DNA of 64,000 bases from CAKZLS01 sp963786305 (GTDB lineage Bacteria > Pseudomonadota > Alphaproteobacteria > Rhodospirillales > Defluviicoccaceae). The position numbers were made by a program, and so were the translations under genes. Of this stretch, positions 53,211-62,890 are shown piece by piece. The stretch spans positions 372,001 through 436,000 of the forward strand of contig CAWAYL010000008.1 in the NCBI GenBank assembly GCA_963786305.1. The letters run 5' to 3'. The first letter of the stretch is position 1. Each line of letters begins with the position of its first letter. The notes beneath the pieces were generated by a model, which saw only the letters and a list, made by a program, of their open reading frames with translations, was not told where the DNA came from and searched no databases.

Positions 53211-54146
53211 ATGGCGAAAGCCGATCTTCGATTCGGTACAAGCACTCTCGCTCAAATGGTGAAGCGCCGCACGGCGCATGCTCTTCGCAGCGGCGCGCTG
53301 CATCCCATCGATACGGACCAGCGGTTTATCGAGCACAATGGCGTGCGCTTCGTCGTCCGAGTCGTTACGAACCTCGCGCGAAAAGACAAGGCCCGTGCCG
53401 CCGAAGCCGCGCGGGCGGGCAGCGACGCGGCGCCCCTCAATCCCTTTCTGCCCTACGAGCCGGACGTTTTTGTCGCGGACATTTCGCCGACGCACGTCTG
53501 CCTGTTGAACAAGTTCAACGTCATGGACCACCACGTGTTAATCGTTACCCGGGAGTTCGAGAACCAGGAGACGATCCTCACGGCGCCGGATTTCGAGGCG
53601 TTTTGGGCGTGCATGGCGGAAATCGATGGCCTCGGATTCTATAACAGCGGCGCGGCCGCGGGGGCGAGCCAGCCGCACAAGCACATGCAGATCGTGCCCA
53701 TTCCAATGGCGAGCGAAGGTCCCGCCATTCCGCTGGAGCCGCTTTTCGACACGGCCGCTGCCGCGGGATCGACCACGACGCTCCCCGGCCTTCCATTCGC
53801 CCACGCGTTCCGACGCCACGAGCCCGCCCTCGCCGCGTCGTCGTCGTCGTCCTCGGCGGCGGCAGCGAGAGAGCTGCATCGACACTATCTCGGCATGCTG
53901 GAACGGACCGGGCTGACAACCGGTGGCGGCAAAGGCGGTTCCAATCCCCCGAAACCTTACAACCTGCTCCTGACCCGCAAATGGATGCTGGTCGTGCCGC
54001 GGACACGGGAGCATTTCGGCTCGATTTCCATCAATGCGTTGGGTTTCGCCGGTTCCCTGTTCGTCCGCGACGGCGACCAGTTGGATGCACTCGAGCGCTA
54101 CGGGCCGATGAATGCCTTGCGCGCCGTCGCCTCGACGGACGGTTGA
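53211..54146 (+). CDS. Ap4A phosphorylase / ATP adenylyltransferase-like protein
   Basis: Intact 311 residues from ATG 53211 behind AAGGA. The HIT-like catalytic segment is GASQPHKHMQIVPIP, preceded by NKFNVMDHHVLIVT and LPYEPDVFVADI. A C-terminal DUF4922-type part reads YNLLLTRKWMLVVPR. The family splits diadenosine tetraphosphate with phosphate to ADP and ATP. A short Ser/Ala tract (ASSSSSSAAAA) near residue 205 comes from a TCG/GCG microsatellite and sits in a variable loop. Confidence 0.85.
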   Translation: MAKADLRFGTSTLAQMVKRRTAHALRSGALHPIDTDQRFIEHNGVRFVVRVVTNLARKDKARAAEAARAGSDAAPLNPFLPYEPDVFVADISPTHVCLLNKFNVMDHHVLIVTREFENQETILTAPDFEAFWACMAEIDGLGFYNSGAAAGASQPHKHMQIVPIPMASEGPAIPLEPLFDTAAAAGSTTTLPGLPFAHAFRRHEPALAASSSSSSAAAARELHRHYLGMLERTGLTTGGGKGGSNPPKPYNLLLTRKWMLVVPRTREHFGSISINALGFAGSLFVRDGDQLDALERYGPMNALRAVASTDG

Positions 54147-54308
54147 CCGGCGCTTGTCTGGCGCGCAGGCCGGGATGAACCCTCCCCGTGACACCGACGG
54201 CCATCAACTGTTCGCTCCGCTGGGAGTTGCGCCACCGGCGAACGCGCCTAGATTTAGGCATATCAATGAGGAATTGATGGTTAAATTTCGAACATGGGGA
54301 GTGGAGAC

Positions 54309-54746
54309 ATGGGAATTTTCGATTTTGTGAAAGCCGCCGGCAGAGCCCTCGGCATCGGCGGCGACGAACCGCCGAAATCCGAAGATCTCGCCAAAGAGTT
54401 GAAAGGTCTGGGCCTCGGCGCGGACGGCGTCGATATCGAAGTGGATGGTGACACCGTCAAAGTGAAAGGCAACGCCGCGAGCCAGGAGGAGAAGGAGAAA
54501 ATCGTGCTGGCGCTGGGCAACGTCGAAGGCGTGGCCAAGGTGGAAGAAGAGATAAGCGCCGGCGACAGAGGCGGCGAGGCGACATTCTATACGGTCGAGA
54601 GCGGCGACACCCTTTCGGCCATTTCCAAGGCACAGTATGGCGATGCCAACAAGTACATGGCAATCTTCGAAGCCAACAAGCCGATGCTGTCCAGTCCGGA
54701 CAAGATCTATCCCGGACAGAAATTGCGCATCCCGCCGCAGGAATAG
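54309..54746 (+). CDS. BON-LysM domain protein (Kbp/YgaU-like)
   Basis: Intact 145 residues from ATG 54309 (GGAG upstream). A short N-terminal segment (GIFDFVKAAGRALGIGG) is followed by a BON domain (DGVDIEVDGDTVKVKGNA; NVEGVAKVEEEI) and a C-terminal LysM (YTVESGDTLSAISKAQYGD; PGQKLRIP). Length and order match E. coli YgaU/Kbp (149 residues), a cytoplasmic K+-binding protein induced by osmotic stress. No signal peptide is visible, in agreement. Confidence 0.88.
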   Translation: MGIFDFVKAAGRALGIGGDEPPKSEDLAKELKGLGLGADGVDIEVDGDTVKVKGNAASQEEKEKIVLALGNVEGVAKVEEEISAGDRGGEATFYTVESGDTLSAISKAQYGDANKYMAIFEANKPMLSSPDKIYPGQKLRIPPQE

Positions 54747-54784
54747 GCGGCTAACCGAAAAACGAGCATGAGGAGCACTCGAGC

Positions 54785-54922
54785 GTGTCGACATCCTTGA
54801 TGAAAACCCTGGGAGCGTTGGTTCTCGTCGGCACGCTCGGCGTCGCCAGTTGCCAGGCATATCTGTCGAGTTACGGCGATATCGAGCAGGCGCCGCCGGC
54901 GGCTACCGAGAACCGGTCCTGA
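54785..54922 (+). CDS. 45-residue lipoprotein
   Basis: GTG start at 54785 (GAGG upstream), TGA at 54920-54922. The signal segment LGALVLVGTLGVASCQAY contains a lipobox-like GVASC, leaving a mature peptide of about 25 residues (YLSSYGDIEQAPPAATE). It sits between the LysM gene and xpaC on the same strand. ATG 54800 is an alternative start. No family is known to me. Confidence 0.55.
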   Translation: MSTSLMKTLGALVLVGTLGVASCQAYLSSYGDIEQAPPAATENRS

Positions 54923-54957
54923 GCGATGACGGAGACCACCCATTGGGACACCGCGAG

Positions 54958-55794
54958 ATGATGGGCAAGGCCGGTTCACGGCGACGGAGACTTTACGCGG
55001 GCGTGAAGGGCATTTTGCTGTTCGTGTTGCCAATTCCGCTACTGTTCAAGGCCATCGGCGGGCTTTGGGGCGGCGATCTGGAGTTGGTGGTCGCGACCGG
55101 CGGCGCCTATGCGCTCTGCCTCGCCGGGGCGCTGCTCGTCCGCAAGGGCCTGGTCAACGAAATCTCGCAAGGAGAGAGGCCGTTTTCGCGGTCCGCGCCG
55201 CTACCGCTGAAGACCGCCGGCGCCAGCCTGCTCGGGCTCGGAACGATGGTGGCCACGTATCTGGCGGCCGGGCACGGCTTGGCGATTTCTCTGTTGTTCG
55301 GGATCGGCGCCATCGCCGGTACCTTGATGGCCTACGGCCGCGACCCGAAGAAGAAGGCCATGGCCGCCGGAGACCACGGCGTCGGCCGCGATCATTTCGC
55401 GCAAACGCTCGCCGCGGCGTACGCCAAGCTAGACCGCATCAATGAAACGCGGCTGCGCGTTCACTCGCGTGAATTTCAGAAGCGGCTCGGCGGCATCGTC
55501 GACGGCTCGCATCGGATACTGCAGGCCATCGAGAACGATCCGCGCGACCTCCGACGCGCGCGCAAATTCCTGAACGTCTATCTCGACGGCATCGAGAAGG
55601 TCAGCGAGAAGTACGTGCGAACCCATCCCAAAGCGCAGACACCGCTGCTGGAACAGAACTATCGCACCCTGTTGGTCGACATGGAAAATGTCTGCAACGA
55701 ACAGTACGACAGGCTCATGCAGAACGACGCCATCGATCTGGACGTGCAGATCGAAGTGCTGTCGACCCGCCTGAAACGCGAAGGCGTGACGTAG
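54958..55794 (+). CDS. XpaC-like protein (PF10112 family)
   Basis: About 278 residues. Two hydrophobic pairs near the N-terminus (VKGILLFVLPIPLLFKAIGG; VATGGAYALCLAGALLV) and a third segment (GLAISLLFGIGAIAGTLMAY) precede a helical cytoplasmic domain (INETRLRVHSREFQKRLG; LLEQNYRTLLVDMENVC). The family was named for 5-bromo-4-chloroindolyl phosphate hydrolysis in Bacillus and is nearly always next to telA, as here. Its stop lies inside a 27-bp tandem repeat. Confidence 0.82.
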   Translation: MMGKAGSRRRRLYAGVKGILLFVLPIPLLFKAIGGLWGGDLELVVATGGAYALCLAGALLVRKGLVNEISQGERPFSRSAPLPLKTAGASLLGLGTMVATYLAAGHGLAISLLFGIGAIAGTLMAYGRDPKKKAMAAGDHGVGRDHFAQTLAAAYAKLDRINETRLRVHSREFQKRLGGIVDGSHRILQAIENDPRDLRRARKFLNVYLDGIEKVSEKYVRTHPKAQTPLLEQNYRTLLVDMENVCNEQYDRLMQNDAIDLDVQIEVLSTRLKREGVT

Positions 55795-55850
55795 AGCCCG
55801 AAACGCGAAGGCGTGACGCAGAGTAGGAAACGCGAAGGCGCGACTGAGGA
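55773..55850 (+). repeat. 27-bp tandem repeat spanning the xpaC stop codon
   Basis: Three near-identical units begin at 55773, 55800 and 55827, each starting GAAACGCGAAGGCG. The unit is a multiple of three and keeps the xpaC frame. Only the first unit has TAG where the others have CAG or another sense codon, so the repeats would extend the protein with KREGVT units if that stop were lost. It fills the gap to telA. Confidence 0.9.
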
Positions 55851-55862
55851 GACATCGAATCC

Positions 55863-57011
55863 ATGGCCACAAAGCCGGACACCCCCGTTACCACCCTGGA
55901 GGACGCGACCGAATTGGTTCAGGCGTCCATCGAGGGCGACCTCCGCCCCTACGCCGACGCCGCCCCGGAGCGGCGCGCGCGCATCGAAAAGCTGACGTCG
56001 GAGATCGACATCTCGGACAGCAACTCCATCATCTTTTTCGGCAGCAAGGCCCAGGAACAGCTGACGATGATTTCCGATCAGATGCTGGAGGGCGTGCGCA
56101 ACAAGGACGTGGGTCCCGCCGGCGGCGCCCTTAACGAGATGGTGGTGACGCTCCGCGGCTTCGACGTGGATAATTTGAAGCAGCGGGGAATTTTCGCGCG
56201 GCTGTTCGGCGGCGGCGGCAAACCCATGGTCAAGTTTCTGCAGCGGTTCGAGGAAGTGCGCGACCAGATCGATTCCATAAGCAACAAACTGGACAACCAC
56301 AAAACCGAGCTGCTGATCGACATCGCGTCGCTCGACCGGCTCTACGACGCCAATCTCGAGTACTTCCATATGCTCGCCGACTACATCGCCGCCGGCGCGC
56401 AAAAGCTTCGCGAGCTGGACAAAACGGTTATACCGGCGCTCCACAAGAAGGCCGACGAGAGCAAAGACGTGCTCGAGGCCCAGGCGCTCCGCGACGCGCG
56501 CGCCATGCGCGACGATCTCGAGCGGCGTGTCCACGACCTCAAGCTGACCCGGCAGGTGACCATGCAGAGCCTGCCGAGCATCCGCCTGGTGCAGGAAAAC
56601 GACAAGAGCCTCGTTAACAAAATCAATTCGACCATGGTCAACACCATCCCGCTGTGGCGCACGCAATTGGCCCAGGGCATCACCATCCACCGCTCCCGCG
56701 AGGCCGGTCGGACGCTGAAGGACGCCACGGACCTGACGAACGAATTGCTCACCGCCAACGCCGAAAACCTGAAGACCGCCAATGCCGAGGTGCGCAAGGA
56801 GGTGGAGCGCGGCGTGTTCGACATCGAAACGATCAAACACGCCAACCAGATGCTCATCGACACCATCGAGGAAAGCCTGCAGATCGCCGACGAGGGCAAG
56901 CGCCAGCGCGTGGCCGCCGAGGCCGAGCTGGTGAACTGCGAGGCGGAGTTGCGCAAGACCCTCGCCGCCGCCCAGGCATCGGCGCGGGGTCAACCGCGGT
57001 CCGCGACCTGA
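55863..57011 (+). CDS. telA: Toxic-anion resistance protein TelA/KlaA family
   Basis: Intact 382 residues, ATG 55863 behind GAGGAG. All-helical: IIFFGSKAQEQLTMISDQ (the typical 'FG..AQ..I' start), LIDIASLDRLYDANLEYF, QSLPSIRLVQENDKSLVNKI and WRTQLAQGITIHRSREAGR. TelA proteins were described in tellurite resistance but also affect tolerance to lantibiotics and membrane stress. Together with xpaC just upstream it forms the conserved pair. The GC-rich tail shows no membrane segment. Confidence 0.92.
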   Translation: MATKPDTPVTTLEDATELVQASIEGDLRPYADAAPERRARIEKLTSEIDISDSNSIIFFGSKAQEQLTMISDQMLEGVRNKDVGPAGGALNEMVVTLRGFDVDNLKQRGIFARLFGGGGKPMVKFLQRFEEVRDQIDSISNKLDNHKTELLIDIASLDRLYDANLEYFHMLADYIAAGAQKLRELDKTVIPALHKKADESKDVLEAQALRDARAMRDDLERRVHDLKLTRQVTMQSLPSIRLVQENDKSLVNKINSTMVNTIPLWRTQLAQGITIHRSREAGRTLKDATDLTNELLTANAENLKTANAEVRKEVERGVFDIETIKHANQMLIDTIEESLQIADEGKRQRVAAEAELVNCEAELRKTLAAAQASARGQPRSAT

Positions 57012-57227
57012 GCACCGTCCGCTCTCGGCTTCCGGCTGCCGTCGGCTGAGGGACGCCGGTTCGGTTTGCGAAACGCCCGGTTTGTTTTTGCGAAAATGCA
57101 ACGGAAACCTGTGCAAACCCGACTAAACGGCTATACTAAAAGTCAACGAGCCTGAAGGGGCCGACCGCAGACAGGAACCACGGACGGGAGGATCCGCGAG
57201 GCCGTGTCCTCGTGGTTTTGAAAGGAA

Positions 57228-58280
57228 ATGGACGGAAGCGGCTCCGAGACCACTCACGAACAAGCGAGACCGGGCCCCAACACCCGGTTGAAAGATCCGT
57301 TCGGGCGGTTCGTAACCTACGTCCGGGTGTCGGTGACGGACCGATGCGATTTCCGCTGTGTCTACTGCATGGCGGAGGACATGACCTTTCTTCCGAAATC
57401 GGATCTGCTGACGCTGGAAGAGTTGGACCGTGTCTGCTCCGCCTTCGTGCGCCACGGAACGCGCAAGCTTCGCATCACCGGCGGCGAACCGCTGGTGCGC
57501 CGGAACATCATGACGCTGTTCCGGGGACTGTCGCGGCATCTTCACACCGGCGCGCTGGATGAACTGACGCTGACGACCAACGGCAGTCAACTCGCCCAGT
57601 GCGCCGATGCCCTCCACGATTGCGGCGTGCGGCGGATCAACGTCTCCATCGACACCCTCGATCCCGACCGATTTCGCGCCATTACCCGCATCGGCGACCT
57701 CAGTAAGGTGATGGCCGGACTTGCGGCCGCCAAGCGCGCCGGCCTGCGGATAAAGATCAATACGGTGGCGCTGAAAGACATCAACGAAGCCGAACTGTCT
57801 TCGATCCTGGCTTGGTGCGGCGACCAGGGCTTCGACATGACCATCATCGAGGTCATGCCCATGGGCGACATCGGCGGCGAGGATCGTCTCGATCAGTACC
57901 TGCCGCTGACGACGGTCCGCCGTAATCTGGCCGAGCACTGGACGCTGAACGATATCGATTACCGGAGCGGCGGCCCGGCACGCTACGTCCGCGTCGGCGA
58001 AACCGGCCGCAAACTCGGTTTCATTACCCCGCTGACCCACAATTTCTGTGAAAGCTGCAATCGCGTGCGGCTGACCTGCACCGGCACCTTGTATATGTGT
58101 CTCGGTCAGGACGACGCCGCCGATCTCCGCGCCGCCATCCGGGCGAGCGCCGACGACGCGTTGCTCGACGAGGCCATCCGCGCGGCCATCGCGCGCAAGC
58201 CCAAGGGGCATGACTTTGTCATCGAGCGCGGTCGCCACGCCCCCGCCGTCAACCGCCACATGAGCGTCACCGGAGGGTGA
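57228..58280 (+). CDS. moaA: GTP 3',8-cyclase MoaA
   Basis: Intact 350 residues, ATG 57228 with AAAGGA. The N-terminal radical SAM cluster is CDFRCVYCM (CxxxCxxC), with ITGGEPLVR following. The C-terminal cluster starts at NFCESCNRVRLTC and continues with YMCLG. The last two residues are the catalytically needed Gly-Gly (MSVTGG). It makes the first intermediate of molybdenum cofactor synthesis. An imperfect hairpin (ACCACGGAC with GTCCTCGTGGT, 57178-57215) precedes the start and might regulate it. Confidence 0.93.
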   Translation: MDGSGSETTHEQARPGPNTRLKDPFGRFVTYVRVSVTDRCDFRCVYCMAEDMTFLPKSDLLTLEELDRVCSAFVRHGTRKLRITGGEPLVRRNIMTLFRGLSRHLHTGALDELTLTTNGSQLAQCADALHDCGVRRINVSIDTLDPDRFRAITRIGDLSKVMAGLAAAKRAGLRIKINTVALKDINEAELSSILAWCGDQGFDMTIIEVMPMGDIGGEDRLDQYLPLTTVRRNLAEHWTLNDIDYRSGGPARYVRVGETGRKLGFITPLTHNFCESCNRVRLTCTGTLYMCLGQDDAADLRAAIRASADDALLDEAIRAAIARKPKGHDFVIERGRHAPAVNRHMSVTGG

Positions 58281-58410
58281 GCATGGGAAACAGCGAGCGG
58301 GACGGATCGTCGTGGGTCGCCGAGCGGTAGAGCGATATCCGCTCGAGTGGACCCACTTGATCGGCGTTTCTTTTCTTGCAAGCAATAGATCGGAGAACCG
58401 GATCCGCGGC

Positions 58411-59187
58411 ATGCGCGGGCGGACGCCGTGGGCCGCGACCGCGCTCGTTTCGGCTTTGTTTATGACCTTCTGGTCCGACGTTTCAGCGTCCGAGGTCGAG
58501 CGGCTGGGCGTCGAACGGCTTGTTTTGGCAACGCCGGAGAACACCGTCGATACGGTCATCGGCGAGGTGATCGTGCGCGAGGCCTATCGGCGCCTCGGCA
58601 TCGACGTGGTGATCAGGAAATATCCGGCGGAGCGAGCGGTCAGGCTCGCCAACTCCGGCGAATTGGATGGCGCGGTGCAGCGCATCGACGGCCTGTCGGA
58701 CCGTTACCCCAACCTGATCCAGGTCCGGCCCGCGATCAACTTCATCGAAGCGACGGTGTTCACCAAGGCGGCCGCGTTCCCCGTCGAGGGATGGAAGAGT
58801 CTCGGTCCCTACCGCATCGGACTGATTCGCGGGATCAAGTTTGCCGAACGGAACACCGAGGGCATGAAGGTGGCGCCGGCCGGCGACTACGACGTCTTGT
58901 TCCGGCTCCTGGACAGGGGCCGCGTCGATATCGCGCTGTCGCCCCGCGTCAACGGCTTGAACCACATCAAGCGTCAGGGTTTGGAGGGTATCCGGCCGCT
59001 CGAACCCAGCGTCGCCATGGTCGATCTCTACCATTACCTCAACCGGAAACACGCCGATCTCGTCCCCTACATCAGCGCCATGTTCAGCCGCATGCGGGCG
59101 TCGGGCGAGCTGCCGAAAATCCGCGCGCGCGTTGTCGACGTGTTGATGAAGCGGGCCGAACAAGAACCTGGGTCCGTGCGACGATGA
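58411..59187 (+). CDS. Periplasmic solute-binding protein (SBP_bac_3 type)
   Basis: About 258 residues from ATG 58411. A signal peptide (WAATALVSALFMTFWSDVSA) is followed by the class 3 binding fold (VERLVLATPENTV; AYRRLGIDVVIRKYPAERA; DLYHYLNRKHADLV). No ABC transporter genes are adjacent. The next gene on the same strand, 83 bp on, is a hybrid sensor kinase, so the protein may deliver a ligand signal to that kinase. The substrate cannot be read from the sequence. Confidence 0.75.
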   Translation: MRGRTPWAATALVSALFMTFWSDVSASEVERLGVERLVLATPENTVDTVIGEVIVREAYRRLGIDVVIRKYPAERAVRLANSGELDGAVQRIDGLSDRYPNLIQVRPAINFIEATVFTKAAAFPVEGWKSLGPYRIGLIRGIKFAERNTEGMKVAPAGDYDVLFRLLDRGRVDIALSPRVNGLNHIKRQGLEGIRPLEPSVAMVDLYHYLNRKHADLVPYISAMFSRMRASGELPKIRARVVDVLMKRAEQEPGSVRR

Positions 59188-59270
59188 CTATGCGTGCTTC
59201 GAGCCCGGGGAAGGCGAGCCATGATCCTACCGATCTACCAATGGTGGACGGCATGACGGGGGCGGTCTGA

Positions 59271-62200
59271 ATGCGGACGCTGGAGGCCAAGCTACTGGCG
59301 ATCTATGTTCCGCTGGTAGGCCTGAGCGTGCTCGTCGCCTTTCTCGTCCTCGCCGTCATGTATTACCTCGGCGAGCGCGAGGATTTGGCCGGTCGCCTCG
59401 ACCGGATCATGGACCTGCAGGGCCCGGCCGTCGCCGAAGCGTTGTGGCAGTACGACACGGACAAGATCGACGCGTTGCTCGACGAACTCGGCAAGAGCCC
59501 GGACGTGGTGGGCATCGTCGTCCATGACCAGAGCGGAGAGGTCATAGCAAGCGTCGGCCGCATCGGCGTGGAACCGGAACGCCCGGAATTCCGCGCCGAA
59601 CGCCCGCTGGTCTATCGGACCGGTCGGATCGCGGAACCTGTCGGCCGCTGGGTTGCAACCGTGCACACTGGCAATATCCGCTCGGAAATCTTTCATGATT
59701 TTCGGACCGACGCGGTGGTCGTTCTGGTTCTCATTTCTGCCCTGGTCGTCGTCACCACACTGGCGACCCGTTTCGTCATCGGCCGCCCGCTCACCCTCCT
59801 GTATCATTCGATCGAACGGATGCAGCACGGAGAGCCCTGGACACCGGTCCCGTGGGAAAGCGGCGACGAGCTTGGCCGCGTCATCGATGCGTACAACGAG
59901 ATGCAGGAGCGCCGCGTCGAGGCCGAAAGTCAACTCCGCGAAGCCCACGATCAGTTGGATGCCCGGGTCAAGGAGCGGACCGCCGAGTTGGCCGAGAAAC
60001 AGGCCCAGTTGAGAACCGCCATGGACAGCATGCGGGGTGGCATCTTCATGGTCGACAAGCACATGAACCTGCGGGTGTTCAACGACCGCTTGAAGGAATA
60101 CTACCGGCTGCCCGACGGGGTCGTGGGTGTCGGCCTGCCGATCCGGATCTTTTGCGCATCCGGGCGGAGCGCGGTGACTACGGGCCGGGCGAACCGCGGC
60201 TCCTTGTCGAGAAACGCCTGGAAAGCTATCGGGACGCCAGCATCGTACGCTACGAAGACGAGATGCCCGATGGCAAGATCATCGAGGTGTTCCGCGCCCC
60301 GGCCGGCGACGGCGGCGTGGTGGCGGTATTCAACGACATCACCGATCGCAAGCAAATGGAAGCGGAACTGGTCACCGCCAAGGAAACCGCGGAAGCCGCC
60401 ACACAAGCGAAATCCTCGTTCCTCGCCGCCATGAGTCACGAAATCCGCACACCGATGAACGCCGTAATCGGCATGTCCCATCTGGCGCTCAAGACCGACC
60501 TTGCGCCGCGTCAGAGGGATTACCTGACCAAAATCCAGACATCCGCCAACGCACTGCTCGGTATCATCAACGACATCCTCGACTTCTCCAAGATCGAAGC
60601 GGGCAAGCTGAGAATGGAGACCGCGGACTTTGCGCTCGACGACGTGCTCGGCAGTGTCTCGACGGTTATCGGACACAAGGCCAACGAGAAGAACCTGGAG
60701 TTTCTGTTTTCGGTCGGCGCCGACGTTCCCCAGGATCTGCGCGGCGATTCGCTGCGCCTCGGCCAGATTTTGATCAACCTCGCCGGCAACGCGGTCAAGT
60801 TTACCGATGAGGGAGAGATCGTCATCGACGTGCGGACCGCCGAGAAGACAAATGGACGCATCAAGGTGCGGTTCGGTATCCGCGATACCGGCATCGGCAT
60901 GACTTCCGAGCAGATGAACCGCCTGTTCGAGGCGTTCACCCAGGCCGATGGTTCCACCACCCGAAAGTATGGCGGCACCGGTCTGGGCCTGACCATCAGC
61001 AAGCGCCTGGTGGAAATGATGGGCGGCGAGATTTCCGCCGAAAGCGAACCGGGCAAAGGCAGCACCTTCACCTTTACCGCGTGGCTGGAGCGGGGCCGGA
61101 AGAGCGAGCGACGGACGACGGCGGTCAATCCCGATCTGCGAAGCATGCGGGTGCTCGTGGTCGACGACAACGAAACGGCCCGCGACATTCTGGAGGACGC
61201 CTTGCGGCAGATGTCGTTTCGGGTCACCACGACGGACACGGCGGAACGCGCGCTGGAAATCCTCGCCGAGGCCGACCACGGCGATGCCTACAAACTTGTC
61301 CTCATGGACTGGCGTCTGGCGGGAGGCATGGATGGGATCGACGCTTGCCGAGCGATTAAACGGATGGCTGGCCTGAACAACGTGCCGCACACGGTGATGG
61401 TGACCGCCTTCGGACGCGAAGAAGTCCGGAGCCGCGCGGAAAACGCGGGTGTCGACGCCTTCTTGATAAAGCCGGTGAGCCCATCGATCCTGTTCGACAC
61501 GGTGATGGGGTTGTTCGCGGCGGACGAGCGGCCCGCCGGACAGGTCGCGGCCACGGTATCGGCGGCTTCTGAGGCGGAAAGCGCCGTTCGTGGCGCCACC
61601 GTGCTGCTGGTGGAGGACAACGCCATAAATCAACAAGTCGCCGCCGAACTGCTGGTGAGCGTCGGCGTTCGCGTCGACGTGGCCAACAACGGCGCCGAGG
61701 CGGTGGCGAGAGTGGCCGGCGCGGCCGGCGCGGCCGGCGCGGCGAAGTACGACGCGGTGCTGATGGATCTGCAGATGCCAGAGATGGACGGCTTCGAGGC
61801 GACGCGCCGTATCCGCGGCAATGCGGCGACCCGGGATCTGCCCATCATCGCCATGACCGCCCACGCGCTGCAAGAGGAGCGCGAGCGCTGTTTCGCCGCC
61901 GGCATGAACGACCATGTCTCCAAGCCGATCGATCCCGAGGTCCTGTTTCAGACCCTGAGCCGATACGTGACGCCCCGCGACGCACGTCCGTCGGCAGAGG
62001 CTGGATCGCCGCCGTCCCAACCCGTCGCGGACGGCACCCCGCTTCCACCGTTGCCGGGCGTCGACGTCGAAAACGGCCTGCGCCGGGTAGCCGGCAACAC
62101 GCGTCTTTATCTCGACTTGTTGCGGCAGTTCGCGAACGGTCAGGGTGACGCCGCGGAGGCCATCGCGGGAGCCGTGGATCGCGACGAGACCGACGAGGCG

Positions 62201-62638
62201 GAACGCCGTGCCCATACCGTCAAGGGCGTTGCGGCGAATATCGGCGCCACGACGGTCGCGACCGCGGCGGCCGAGGTCGAACGGCGGATCAAGGCGGATG
62301 AGATCGACGGGATCGACGCGGCGCTGGAGAAACTGGCGATGGAGCTCGAGAGGGTCTCGTCTGTCCTGGAGCCGGTTCTGCAACCAGAGGCCGGTGGCGG
62401 GAAAGACCGCTCGGAGGAGCCCGCACGCCAGGCGGAGCCCACGGCCGTGGACGCGGAGCTCCGGCGGCTTCGGACGTTTCTCGAGGACAACGACAGCGAG
62501 GCGGTGGACTGCCTCGAAAGAATTCGCGATGAACTCAGGACGGTTTATGGCGCGAAGCGCCTCGCGATCCTGGAGAACAAGGTCAACAGCTTCGACTTCG
62601 ATGAGGCGCTTGAGGTCGTGAAGACGATGGAACCCTAG
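59271..62638 (+). CDS. Hybrid sensor histidine kinase with two receivers and HPt domain
   Basis: About 1,122 residues. Membrane segments lie near residues 8-30 and 145-165, with a periplasmic domain between them. HAMP (170-220) and PAS (245-350) follow. HisKA has SHEIRTPMNAVIG (His near 389) and the ATPase domain GIRDTGIGM and YGGTGLGL. Receiver 1 (VLVVDDNE, from 625), receiver 2 (VLLVEDNAINQ, from 776) and HPt (HTVKGVAANIG, near 980) complete a BarA-like phosphorelay. A break near 60150 must be bridged. A 9-bp GC repeat near 61720 encodes Ala-Gly units. Confidence 0.9.
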
Positions 62639-62890
62639 TACCGACTCTCAAAATTCCGTACCCTATGTGATCGCTTTTCCCGCGTTCTCGGCAGGAGGCG
62701 GTGCGCCGGCGATGCCGGAGCATCGTCAATCGCCGTCGACGCCCCGAGGACGCGGGAAAACCGACCCTCCGGGCGGCCTTCCGAGGCCCCCGGCAGCGTT
62801 GTGCGCCGCTGGTGATGCGCCAGCATCACGGCGCGCCTCGCATCTGACGGACGACCTCGGAAAGGCCGTCACATGGGGCAGTACTAGAGC

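Noticed and set aside
57178..57215. Molybdenum cofactor riboswitch before moaA
   Set aside because: There is an imperfect hairpin, but I do not see the conserved Moco RNA core, so it is mentioned only in the moaA entry.
60101..62383. 760-codon open frame antisense to the hybrid kinase
   Set aside because: It follows from high GC at third codon positions of the sense gene; the translation shows no recognisable domain, and the sense strand encodes clear kinase and receiver motifs.
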